From positions 14,371,580-14,435,579 of the forward strand of contig OY720344.1 of the NCBI GenBank assembly GCA_963082975.1: DNA of 64,000 nt, read 5' to 3'. How positions within the stretch are numbered: position 1 is the stretch's first letter; every line of letters begins with the position of its first letter. The position numbers and the translations under genes are program-made. This stretch comes from Labia minor. Lineage: Eukaryota > Arthropoda > Insecta > Dermaptera > Spongiphoridae. The notes below the pieces were generated by a model. It saw only the letters and a list, made by a program, of their open reading frames with translations. It had not been told where the DNA came from and made no database searches. This document shows positions 34,701 to 46,340 of the stretch, one piece after another.

Positions 34701-36527
34701 TAATTAATTGTAAATTACAGTTTTCTTGAGAATAATATAACATTAGTTGTTTTTCTATTTCTTGAATTATACATTCCTAATACAAAATTGTACATATATG
34801 TTATTTTATATCGAAACATATTATAATTTATAAATATTATTAAAAAATATACGTACTTCATTCTTAATTAAAATCATAGTTTTATTTGGTTCTAAATTAA
34901 CGTCTATTTGATCCGAAGGTATATTAATATTAATTAGACAATAAGGATATTTATGCACTGGATATGTGTTTCCAAAATATTCGCTTATACATTTAACGAC
35001 TACCTAAAAAAATAATTCTTTAAATTAAAGTTAAAAATTATGAAAATATAAAAATAATTAATTATAAATCAAATGATTTAAATATAATTAAGTTAAAATT
35101 ACCTTCTCTAATTTTTTATAACGAATTGGTCTTTTTTTTACGAAAATCATCATATGTTCTATGTTAGATTTACATAAGAAATTAATATCTTCAACATCTT
35201 TTTGTGGAACCAATAAATAAACAGAAATCTAAAAATTATATTTAATTATTGTTCAAGACTTGAGAGATATAGTACAATTAATGTTTTACATTTTCAATAT
35301 CAAATACTAATTCATGAAGTTTTGAAACAATTTGTAAACTAATCACTTGCATTAACGATTGTTTAATTGTTTTCGTGGCTGTTTTTTGCCAAATTAAACA
35401 TTTATTATGAAAAAAGCTAATTTTTATATTAGGATGTATAGCTCCAAATGATTTCAAAAAATATTCAGTCTTTTTCAATTGTTCTAATGCCTTCTTGCCA
35501 GTTTTGGAGAATTGCTTTCGAACGGGCAGATTTTTGAACAACTGATTAACGCTTATTTGAGTACCTACAAAAATATTCAAATAAATACCTATACAATTTA
35601 AATATTTAAACTAATATACAAACCAGTATTGAATGCAATTGGTCTTGAATCGATAATTTCTCCATTTTTCCCTAACGTATAGACTGTTCCAAAATCTTCT
35701 TCATTTGTTTTGGTTGTAATAATAATTTGAGAAACTTGACACAGAGAACTTAAAGCCTCTCCTCGAAAGCCATAACTTTCAAGTTCATCTATAAAGATTA
35801 TAGGATAGTGTTTATATAATTTTATAAACTTTAACTGTCCATTACTATATAAATGAATTATTTTTACAAAATCATATATAAATTGAAAATTTTGTTATGC
35901 ATACTTAAATCGTTAAAATCTTTTATTTTTGAAGTAAAGTGAGGAAGGCAAGCAGATGTGATATTTTCCTTCGAAATTCCACAACCATTATCTTTGACCT
36001 CAATTTTTTCTAGACCATTATTTTCCTAAAAATAAAAAAAAATAAATGTATTTTTAAAATATGACATTTTATTCTATTCAAATAAATATAGCTTTAAAGA
36101 GAAATGAAATGAAAGAGAACAAAATTTCATTGATAAAAATTTTGAAGAGAGTTTTTATCTGTCTAATATCTATAAAATTAGATGGATACTTAGTTGTTTA
36201 AACACAATAATATCAAAGTTATATGTTAATTCCTGTTTAGAAATTAAATTTTAATAATTTCTGTCTGTGTTAGTAAGTAGATTATAGTAATTTGAAAATC
36301 TTTTTTAAAAATCATTTTATAAAAATCATGTTTTATCAAAAATAGACTATATGTCAATGTTTTTATATTCTTTTTTTGAATTAACTTACTAATCGAATTT
36401 CTATTAATGAACTGCCAGCATCTAAAGCATTTTCAACCAATTCTTTGACTGTAGTAGATACACTGGTAATAACTTGAGCGCTTGTAATTAATTTTATTGT
36501 AGAAGGTTGTAATTGATTTAAAGACAT
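31711..36527 (-). CDS. PMS1: PMS1, MutL-family mismatch repair protein
   Basis: PMS1 pairs with MLH1 as MutL-beta in the nucleus. Thirteen exons join on the minus strand: 36527-36390, 36025-35905, 35788-35624, 35564-35290, 35228-35103, 35003-34857, 34776-34165, 34080-33969, 33807-33513, 33330-33142, 33070-32943, 32158-32004 and 31887-31711. They give 879 residues (human 932). The GHKL ATPase is complete: ELVENALDAGS, DNGCGIS and YGFRGEALSSL, then LFKNLPVRKQF. An acidic linker follows. Next comes an HMG-box-like segment (FTKFTKEMRP, IIQQNPGISFTRVAAMLVEQWKNL) diagnostic of PMS1 rather than PMS2, and the C-terminal MLH1-binding region (ATHIPTYGIEDL, NVRPKKIQQFFKNEAIRIAR). The PMS2-type endonuclease metal motif is absent, as expected. 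The exon 10 donor (33142, GTTAAA) and the join to exon 12 are least certain; a short extra exon may lie between 32159 and 32942. Confidence 0.93.
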
Positions 36528-37443
36528 TATAGAATTATAAATTTATTAATAATATTTATTTCTGCTCAATTGTACATTTACCCTTATTTCTGAAATTATA
36601 AATTTAATTCAATAAAATTGATATTTCTAATTCCAAACATCTAAAATATAATTCACAGACCATCACTATATAACTTTATTTATATTTTTGTAATTTTGTG
36701 GAAATTGAGAAGTATAATCCACTAAAATTTTTCCTACAATGTAACCATTATGTCCACTTCATTAAAATCAAATAAATATTGTATTTCATAAATATGGACT
36801 TTTTTATATTAAAATAATTTAATAATATATGTTAATTTTAAATGATTCAATACAGTTGAAATTTTGTAAGATTCTCTTTTTAGTACAAAATTCAAGAAAT
36901 CTCTTTTTAAACTAATATATATATATATTAAATTAATATTTATTTAAACATTAAACCATAAGAAGGATTTTGGAGAAGAAAAATCTTAATCGATAATTAT
37001 TTTTATTTATTTTAATTTTAAATTAGTAACTTTCAATATTTCTGTAAGCTACCTTATTTTTTAAAAATACTTGCGTCCTTCTTTATTTACGATAGAAATC
37101 TATTTTAAATATACACATTTATTATTTATTTATTGGAAGAATTATATTTAATGCTATATTATGTATAAATTTATATATTTATATTTTTTATTTTTTAATA
37201 ATTTAAAATGTAATAAAAATAATTACTAAAAAATCCAAGAAAAACACATTCAATAACTGCCGCCATTTATTAATTTTTTTAAGTTGGCAATATGTTTATG
37301 GTGAAGAATTTTAAAATTTACAAATTTGCACGTGTATGTAAGTGATAGGTGGTGATAGGTTAAATCACTTTATTATAAAAATTTACAGGAGATTTAATGT
37401 AATTTAGTGATTTTAATAAATATTAATATTATAATACTAAATC
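36528..37443. promoter_or_regulatory. Divergent intergenic region, PMS1 / UTP6
   Basis: The two start codons are 916 bp apart in head-to-head orientation, so both promoters should lie here. The sequence is AT-rich without a recognisable element. The part next to UTP6 (37255-37350) is slightly richer in G+C. Confidence 0.45.
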
Positions 37444-40400
37444 ATGGCTGAGGCAGTACAATTAGAGTCCGAAAAATGGATTCCAGAATTAGAACAAATG
37501 GAACGGATTCTTTTATTTGAAAAAGATGAAATTAGGTAAGATTTCTCAACTTTAATCAAAAAATTAAACAATTAAAACATTTATCATTTTTAGAGCCATT
37601 ACAAAAAAACGTAAAGAATTGTTTTATAAAATGAATCGAAGAACAAAGAATAAACAGGATTATCTAAACATAATTCAATATGAAATGAATTTGTTAAAAT
37701 TAATTAGACTAAGAAGATCGGTAAATTTTCAAGCATTTAGTTTGTAATTTTTTTAATTTTAATTATAAAATCTTAATATTATTATTTGTATTTCTAGAAA
37801 ACTCATAATAATTTTAAGAAAGCAGCAATTGATTATTCAATTATTGGAAGAATACATCTCTTATTTAAAAAAGTTATTGCTCGTTTCAAACATGATACGA
37901 AATTGTGGACATCCCATATAAAATTTTGTAAAGATGTTGTATGTAGAAATGAAAATTTATTTTATATATATATGTTATAAACATATTATAAACAGAAATG
38001 TGAATATTTTATTTTTAGCGATCTACTATATCTATTAATCGAATGCTTATAGACATGTTAAAAGTTCACAGTAATAAACCAAAATTATGGGTATTTGCTG
38101 CAAAATGGGAATTTGAAGAATCAAAATCAATTACAAATGCAAGAAAATTTCTTTTAAGGGGACTTCGATTTCATCCTGAATCAGAACTTTTATATGCTCA
38201 AGTAAATTTTATTTTCACATATTTATTTTTCATTAAGATTTTCACAACATTCTTCTTGAATGTAACTATCTATCTATATATATATTTATTTAATTTTAAT
38301 TATATTATTCTGAAGTTAGTTTATTCTGAATTATTAAGTTAAATTTTATATATCAATTTTGTTTGATATATTCTAGTATATAATTAGAATGAATTGCAAA
38401 TTGCAATATATATATTTGTATTTAATATACATTTTTTTGTTTTAAAGGCTATTAAATTAGAATTGCAAAATGAACAAAAAGAAAATTCACACTCTTTGAA
38501 AATTGATTCTCCAGATATTGATGAGGTATGTGAATTAATTCATGTATTTGGACAAATATCATTTTAAAATTAAATTTATTTTTTAAATTTATGGCAATAT
38601 TATTTTTAGGAAAAACTTTGCAAATTTGCAGATATTTTTTTAAATGAAGCAATGAAAAATATACAAAATATAAATTTTTATAGTCATTTATTAAATATTA
38701 CTTTAAAATATCAATTTACTCAACCACTTCAAGAAAAAATTTGCAAGTAATTTTATTTTATATTTATATATATAAATTTATATTAATTAGACTATTAATT
38801 ATGCACAACCAATTTTAATATATATTTAAAATAATATTTATAATAATCTTTTTTTTCAGTCATTTATCAGAAAACTTTGACAACAATTATTTGACAAAGC
38901 ATGTTTTAGCCAGAAAACATGTCAGCCAAATTTTAACAAAAAATATTAAAAACGTTATAAAAACCGATGAAGCAATCTTAAAGTCTCAAATATTGTAAGT
39001 ATCTATCTGTAATATTGAATAATAAATTAAAATATACTTTTCATGGAATTTAATTATTTTGTTTTTCAGAAATTGTTATGAAGTTTATATTGAAGCTCTA
39101 AAGGTACACCCTTCACTTCAATTATATTCTCTCTTAATTGGAACTCTAAATGAACTTATTTCAAAAGGGGATTATTTAAAAGCATTTAAAGAAAATCTTT
39201 TACATTCCACGTTACATGAAGCTCACAAAGCTGGTATGCTAGAAGAATCAGCCTACATCCAATTGGTATATTAATCCTTTCTTTATCATTTCTTTAAAAT
39301 AAAATATGAATAATAATAACTCAATTTATATTTTTACAATATTTAAAAATCTTATTTATATATAATAAATTACCTAAGTATATTCACAATGTAGTATTCG
39401 GGGCTCAATACATTAACTCAATATCGTGGTTCTAATCCCTAGCAAGGGAATTTCTCTAGCTAGTGTGCATGTCTTAAACGAGATCCGACTTGAAAGGCGC
39501 TGTCGGATCATAGGATGTTCAAAAATCATATTCACATATTATATGGGTTAATATTTAAAAATCTATTTCTCCATTTTAGGATGAAATTTTAAAGTCAAAA
39601 GATAAAAGTTTCAAACTAGTTAAAATTCTTTCTGTGGCAACATCCAAATTTCCAAATTCATTTGAATTGTGGAACCGTCGTCTTAATATACTTTATACTT
39701 ATAAACTAAAAGAAGAAGCAGAAAATGTGTTTGCTCAAGCATCTTCGTATATATCAGATGAAAATGAATTACAGCACTTATGGGAAAAGCGATTAGCATT
39801 TTACTCAACGTGTGAAGATGATAATGAAATTGAAGCTATATATAAGCAAGGAATAAATTTGCCGCAAATCAATATATCAGCTGAGATTAGATCTTCATAT
39901 TTAGAATGGATCTACAAAACAAAAGGTAAATATAGTATTAAGATAAATAATTTTTTAATATCTATTAACAAAATCTGGAACGGCCAATGTTTTTATTTAT
40001 CCTTCTTCTTAATTTCAGGAATTTCATTGTGTAGAAATCAATACCATAAAATGCTATTACATCCTCCATTAAAATATTCCTTTTTTACAAAAATGTTTTC
40101 AATTGAAACCTCGAGAGAGCCTCCATCTGCCAGTCACATAAGAAAGTGTTTTAACAAGGCTTGTAATTATTTTGGAACATCCAAATTAGGTAATAAATTT
40201 ATAATAAATTATATCTAAGAATAGTATAATTTACTTCTATTCTCATTTAAATTTTTTTAAGATAAAAATAGTTTTGAAAATAATGTTTGATGTTAGTCCT
40301 TAAAGTTCAAATATCCAAGAATTGTATAGCTTTTAAGTGAAATTATTATATTAAAATGAGATCTAATAGAAATTGTAACTAATTTAATATATCTATTCAT

Positions 40401-40771
40401 TTCATTCAAAATTAAATGTTTTAGATTAAAAATTCAGATAACTCAAACGTAGTTTGCTTGAATTATTTTTCTTAAAGTTTCAAATCAATTAAACAAAATG
40501 ATCCAATTTCATTTAAAATATTTTTAAATATTTTTAAATATTAAATTAGCAATTCTTAATGTCAACTTTTGTAATTTTCCGGCTAGTTAATTTTAAATAC
40601 TAAATTATTTTCTTTTTTTCAGAATTATGGATGAACTATATAAAGTTTGAAAGAGATACGGGTGAACCTTCAAATATCCCTGCTATTTATAATCAAGCTA
40701 TAAAACAGCTTGAACCCTTGCTTGTCGATAAATTTATTAATGAATTTACTTTATTTAAAATTAACAATTAA
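37444..40771 (+). CDS. UTP6: UTP6, small-subunit processome component (U3 snoRNP)
   Basis: UTP6 is a nucleolar U3 snoRNP / small-subunit processome protein needed for 18S rRNA maturation. Eleven exons: 37444-37535, 37594-37720, 37798-37938, 38019-38201, 38448-38525, 38610-38746, 38860-38994, 39070-39265, 39580-39925, 40019-40189 and 40623-40771. All are GT-AG with consistent phases, encoding 584 residues (human 597). The N-terminus has the UTP6 signature: EKWIPELEQMERILLFEKDE, then ITKKRKELFYKMNRR. HAT repeats follow, with Trp/aromatic spacing as in KLWTSHIKFCK, KLWVFAAKWEFE, FELWNRRLNIL and ELWMNYIKFER. ARKFLLRGLRFHPES is the best-conserved repeat end. The eighth intron holds a GC-richer hairpin-bearing segment (39393-39515). 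The gene is divergent from PMS1. Confidence 0.95.
39393..39515. repeat. tRNA-derived-repeat-like or structured RNA-like segment in UTP6 intron 8
   Basis: A patch distinctly richer in G+C than the surrounding intron. It contains ggttctaatcc (39428-39438), one base from the RNA polymerase III B-box consensus. Downstream is a perfect hairpin, gatccgac (39482-39489) with gtcggatc (39502-39509) around a 12-base loop. No clear A box or full tRNA fold was found. A SINE remnant is the simplest reading; an intron-encoded small RNA is the alternative. Confidence 0.35.
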
Positions 40772-42607
40772 TTGTTAATGTGTATATATTTTATATTTTA
40801 TAAAGTTTAATATTTTGTATTTATTATTATTGTTTCTTTTAAATGATAAAAATACTAGATTAAATTAATTTAATATACATATATATATATATATATATAT
40901 ATTGCCTTATAGATACTATTTCATAACATTCTTTACATTTAATGTAATGTAATGTAACAGATAGAATTTATTATCTTTATTTGCAAAAATTTAAGTTTTT
41001 TTAATGAATGAACAAGTATTAATAATAAAAAAATAATCTATAACATGTTAAATTATAAAATGAGTAAGATTATCTAATTCTTTCTGTTTATTTATTATGA
41101 AAATTATTCCTAGAAGTTAAATGAAAATAAAGTTTTTCATTTGAAAAACTTACTTCAATGAGAGTCGTCCATAGAAATTTTCTATTTAATTTTGACAGTC
41201 TTAGTAATGTCATATTGCCATATATATATATATATATATATATCAGCACTTTTTCTAAATCTATTATTTAAGTTTTATTAAATAATTATTTTTTTTATTA
41301 TTACGTCCCTAGAAATTCTTCTATATTTTAATTAATTTTAAAGTGATTTACTTTTACAAGAAAGACTATTAAAAGAAATTCTAATTTATAAATATTTAAC
41401 TCATTTACACACAAGAATTAAAACAAGGTTTATTTTAAATAAATTCGTTTTAGAAAATATTGATTATCTGTTTGACAATATTCGTTGATAATATACTAAT
41501 TTTTTAAGCTTGCATATAGTTAGAAAATAGGTATATAGATTATAAATATAAGCTAATTTTTTATATAAATTTTTATACTTTCGTAAATGGACAAAGCATA
41601 CATAGAAAAGAACTAGGTTAGAATAATTACGCAGTTCAAGATGCTTAAATTTATTTCATTTTTAAATTTAATAAATAATTTTAAAAGTGTTATTTTTAAA
41701 GATAATTTATTATTTAATTAAAAACATTTTTTATTTCTATCAAATTATATTAAATTTACTCAGTTTGTTCATTGCAGATATCAGGGAATATATTATAGGG
41801 ATTCAAATACATGTGATAAATTTTCATAGCATTGTACATGATTTATTTCTCGTCACTGGTTGCTTTATCTTCATTTGGTCAAAGAAATACTTGGATTTTA
41901 GTCAACTTGTACTATATTTTCAAACACTGAGCTTCTTATTGAAGCAAGTCTTATATAAATAGCTTAAATATACCAGTCGTTTCAATTGGATATTTTCAAT
42001 GAATTAATGAGTAGGTCCTCCAGTTGCCAAAACGAAAAGGAAGAAATTAAAATTGCGCATGATTAATTTTATTACAGTATCAAGAACGTTTCTTTACATC
42101 TTTATCGAAGAAAAATTGTAAAGAATAATAAATTTTCTTTGAATAACTCTACTATTACACACACTATAAATTCATAAAATAACCAACAAATGACAATTAT
42201 TTTTTTAATAAATAATTTCCGCTCTACAAATTGTATTGGTAAGTATCTTAAGACAAATAATATTATGAACATCATGTGATATTAAATTAATTAAATATAT
42301 TTGTCATACATTATTTTAAAGATAATGAAGAATTATAAAATGAGATAAATGAATAAATACATATTGTAGATGATTTTGATTTTGTTTTTCTTATACGGAA
42401 TTAAAGAAGATCATTGAAAAATGTTCCAAGTTCTTATTACTTATATTTACAATGCCACTTTTTTTTTATTATTGAATGAGTTAGCTTTGGTAGTTTTATT
42501 TGAGAAATTCCGTTTTCAATCTCACCTATCGGCACCTTTCATCTTACTGTATCCAATTGAATACATGAGCAAGAACAGCAGTAGGTTTAGAATGAGGGAG
42601 TTGGATC
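40772..42607. other. Intergenic right of UTP6
   Basis: AT-rich with TA microsatellites near 40880 and 41221-41245. Small frames at 41687-41962 and 42421-42624 resemble no family and are probably chance. Confidence 0.5.
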
Positions 42608-43005
42608 TGGACAATTATTATTAAGAGAATTTTTATTAAAAGACCACATTATTTGTATAAAATTATTTATTAAATTAAAATAATTGTACAACGTTTCAAC
42701 TGCTTATTCTGCAGTCGTTTTCAAGTAACCGTACGCTTGCTCCGATTCAAGCGGACTGATGCATGTCGGGACACGTCACCTCTTATATAGGCAGTGATAT
42801 TGGCGCCAATTTTTGGCTCCAATTTTTACCGCCAATTCTTAATCTCAACATGAAGTCAGCAGCAATTGTCAAAGCAAGCGTTTACAATCAAGAAGTATGA
42901 TAGTGCATTATGTCTCTAAAATGAAGATACTAAATTATTTCCATAATCAAGATATATACATAAATACACATTAGATTAATTATATTTAATTTAATCTGAC
43001 AAATT

Positions 43006-43368
43006 TTACTCATCCAACACTATGTTCCACATCTTATTAAGTCTATATCCATCCTCTTTGTTAATATTATTGGGATGATTATCAATTTCTATAGATTCTT
43101 TTATTTTTCTTTTCCACCAATTATTTTCAATATGAAGTGTTTCTACATTATCTAAATTTATTTTATGTCCTGTTGTTAAGGCATGTTCTGCAATTGCTGA
43201 TTGATTTGGATGTTTCAATCTAATGGCTCTCTCATGTTCAGACAGTCTTGTAGAAATCTTTCTACTTGTTTCACCAATGTATACTTTTTTGCATTCACAA
43301 GTTACCTTATAAACTCCATTATTTTCGTTTTTAATTTTGTCTTTTATATTTGAGGTGAGAGAAGACAT
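43006..43368 (-). CDS. GIY-YIG endonuclease fragment, left arm
   Basis: A 120-codon frame identical in protein to the end of the right-arm frame. NGVYKVTCECKKVYIGETSR gives the GIY-YIG core with the Penelope-type Cys pair. RLSEHERA supplies the catalytic Arg region, and IAEHALTTGH the His-containing motif. The tail is RLNKMWNIVLDE. Truncated at the palindrome centre; it encodes no reverse transcriptase. Confidence 0.85.
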   Translation of the reverse strand: MSSLTSNIKDKIKNENNGVYKVTCECKKVYIGETSRKISTRLSEHERAIRLKHPNQSAIAEHALTTGHKINLDNVETLHIENNWWKRKIKESIEIDNHPNNINKEDGYRLNKMWNIVLDE

Positions 43369-43410
43369 TTGTTTATGAGGTTTATATGTTACTCTGATGT
43401 TGTGTTTTAT

Positions 43411-43851
43411 ATAAAAGGAACAACAGAAAAAATAGCGTCAAAATTGAGGAAACACAACATCAGAGTAACATATAAACCTCATAAACAAATGTCTTCTCTC
43501 ACCTCAAATATAAAAGACAAAATTAAAAACGAAAATAATGGAGTTTATAAGGTAACTTGTGAATGCAAAAAAGTATACATTGGTGAAACAAGTAGAAAGA
43601 TTTCTACAAGACTGTCTGAACATGAGAGAGCCATTAGATTGAAACATCCAAATCAATCAGCAATTGCAGAACATGCCTTAACAACAGGACATAAAATAAA
43701 TTTAGATAATGTAGAAACACTTCATATTGAAAATAATTGGTGGAAAAGAAAAATAAAAGAATCTATAGAAATTGATAATCATCCCAATAATATTAACAAA
43801 GAGGATGGATATAGACTTAATAAGATGTGGAACATAGTGTTGGATGAGTAA
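43411..43851 (+). CDS. Penelope-like ORF fragment with GIY-YIG endonuclease, right arm
   Basis: The frame is open from 43369, but the part before about 43411 belongs to the inverted left arm. From there it reads KGTTEKIASKLRKHNIRVTYKP, the linker between reverse transcriptase and endonuclease in Penelope-like elements, and then the same GIY-YIG domain as the left arm, to a stop at 43851. It is a 5'-truncated end of the element's protein, probably non-functional. Confidence 0.85.
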   Translation: MKGTTEKIASKLRKHNIRVTYKPHKQMSSLTSNIKDKIKNENNGVYKVTCECKKVYIGETSRKISTRLSEHERAIRLKHPNQSAIAEHALTTGHKINLDNVETLHIENNWWKRKIKESIEIDNHPNNINKEDGYRLNKMWNIVLDE

Positions 43852-44293
43852 AATTTGTCAGATTAAATTAAATATAATTAATCTAATGTGTATTTATGTA
43901 TATATCTTGATTATGGAAATAATTTAGTATCTTCATTTTAGAGACATAATGCACTATCATACTTCTTGATTGTAAACGCTTGCTTTGACAATTGCTGCTG
44001 ACTTCATGTTGAGATTAAGAATTGGCGGTAAAAATTGGAGCCAAAAATTGGCGCCAATATCACTGCCTATATAAGAGGTGACGTGTCCCGACATGCATCA
44101 GTCCGCTTGAATCGGAGCAAGCGTACGGTTACTTGAAAACGACTGCAGAATAAGCAGTTGAAACGTTGTACAATTATTTTAATTTAATAAATAATTTTAT
44201 ACAAATAATGTGGTCTTTTAATAAAAATTCTCTTAATAATTATCAAAATAACCACAAAAGCTTTAATAAATACATTTATGGACAATTATTATT

Positions 44294-46012
44294 TAATAAT
44301 TTTCTGACATAAATATAATTTAAATAAGAATATTAAATTTAAATATTAAGTACAATATTAATTCTATCAGTCAAAATTAATTAAAATCATTAATTAATTT
44401 AAATGATATTTATGTAAAATAAAATTGATATATTTAATGAAATATTTATTTTCTAAATTTAAAGAAAAAAGAATAAAAAAAAGTATTTTATTTTTATATA
44501 GACGATAACATTTTTAATTTATAATAAAAATCATCAATGTTTTTTGAATTGAATTAATGAAAAAATTCTGAAATGGTAAATATGAAGGTAGAGTTCATTA
44601 ATTTCATCTTTTCTTTGAAAATTGAAAAAATTCTTTTACATCACTTAAAATACATTTTTTTTCATGGAGAACGAAATTATCTAAATTTTTTAATTTAAAA
44701 ATTTCATTTTATTATATTTTATTTTAATTATTTTTTTAATCACTCCACTATGTTATTTCTGACTAGATAATTTGAAACTGGATTATATAATAAATATATT
44801 AATAATCAAAAATTTCTTATTCCATAAATTAAAAATTCCAGATTTTCTGTTTTATATAATTTTTATTTTTATTTTATTTTGAATTTTTTTTTTTTTTTAT
44901 AGAAAAGTCATCAAAGAATTTATTATACCTAATTTAGATACATTTTATTATTTGGGAATGAATTCTTAATCTTTCTTTTCTCATTTGATATATATAATAA
45001 AATCGAAGGGTATGTTTGCATTTTATAGCATTATATCCTCAGGCTGCTGTTGTTAAAATGCGCTTGAGTTGCTATCCTCCCTCTTCTACAATAAACAAAA
45101 AACAAAAAAAAAAAAAAATGATTTCAAATATTGGCCAGATAGTTAAGTGTAATAAGTTACGAGTAAAAAGCCCGAGGCACGGATGTATACCAGCAAAGTT
45201 CTCGAAGTCGAGGATGTCGATGGCGGCTATGATTGTCAGTCGTATGGACACCAGAGGAGCAGCTGCTCAAGATAAAGAACAAGAAGAATGTAGGTAGAAT
45301 GACGACAGAGAGAACACGTAGGAAAAGCGGAGCCGGTTTCCCCACCCTCTCTCATCATCCGATACCTTGGCTCTTAGGTACTTGGTCAGGGTTACTCTTT
45401 CAGGTTTCATATTCAACTTATGAGAGAAGGCTATAAAATGTCACAAAAAATAAATAAATAAAAACTAAATAGATAGATTGTCCATGTATCGTGAATATCA
45501 AAATAAGTAATTCATTTGTAAGATGCTCTATTAATTAACATGAAATTAAATGCATAAATCATCTCTTTTATCTAACCACATTAATTTGATACTTGAAGCA
45601 TATATTTTCCGTTATAAAATATTATTTTACTCCAATCTATATAACAATAATTTAATTTCTTCTTAAATGGAAGATTATTATTCTATAATTTTTTTTTGTA
45701 TTAATTATTAAGAAGAAATAATACTTTTTTTTTAATTCAGCTAAATTGTGAGTTTGAAGAGAAAATTACAAAAAATTATCGAATATTTAGTTCTAAATGA
45801 AAATGAGATGATGTCTCCGAAAAATCATTTTAATTAATCTAATTTTTAATTTTATTAAATAAAAATAATTAATATATTAAAATTTGAAATTACAGTTTAT
45901 AACAGCATATACTCAGCAATCTGAAAAATTAATATTTTTATTTAAATTTTTTTTGATATCTCTGATAATAAGAGTAGCCACGCGATAATCTAAAAATTAA
46001 AATGTACAAACA
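44294..46012. other. Intergenic, with a GC-richer island
   Basis: Mostly AT-rich. About 45125-45430 stands out as much richer in G+C and CpG, with several overlapping short frames on both strands. No family or splice structure is convincing. It could be an unrecognised exon, a promoter or an unlisted repeat. Confidence 0.4.
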
Positions 46013-46026
46013 TTTTGTCCATTTAT

Positions 46027-46326
46027 AACGGAATTTTGTAAATTAAACCACATATTGATATTTGTTATTGTAAATTTATTCAAAAAATACAAACATATAC
46101 ACAACGTTTCGATTGCTACTTCTGCAATCGTTATCAAGCAACTGCACTGTTCGAGTGTCCAGTGACAAGCGACGAATGATCACTTGCAGAAGTAGCAATC
46201 GAAACGTTGTGTATATGTTTGTATTTTTTGAATAAATTTACAATAACAAATATCAATATGTGGTTTAATTTACAAAATTCCGTTATAAATAAAAACAACC
46301 ACCAAAGCTTTAATAATTTAATTTAA
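46027..46326. mobile_element. Penelope-like terminal-repeat copy (family B), palindromic
   Basis: A 300-bp insertion flanked by the 14-bp duplication ttttgtccatttat (46013-46026 and 46327-46340). Left and right arms are inverted copies (acaacgtttcgattgctact on the left, its complement on the right). The right arm extends to the tail ccaccaaagctttaataatt, similar to the family A tail. Non-coding. Confidence 0.75.
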
Positions 46327-46340
46327 TTTTGTCCATTTAT

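Larger units (their letters stand above)
42623..44278. mobile_element. Penelope-like element (family A), fold-back copy with GIY-YIG reading frames
   Basis: A 1.66-kb insertion flanked by the 15-bp duplication tggacaattattatt (42608-42622 and 44279-44293). The two halves are near-perfect inverted copies of about 780 bp around a short centre (43406-43450). Each arm carries the same C-terminal Penelope-type frame encoding a GIY-YIG endonuclease, then a terminal region containing gcttgctccgattcaagcgg or its complement. Only the right arm continues to the tail ccacaaaagctttaataaat. Reverse transcriptase is missing, so the copy is 5'-truncated. The tail form recurs at 61606-61877. Confidence 0.85.

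Noticed and set aside
45016-45436. Overlapping small frames as genes
   Set aside because: Several frames on both strands compete, none resembles a family, and splice sites are not convincing; kept only as an unexplained island.
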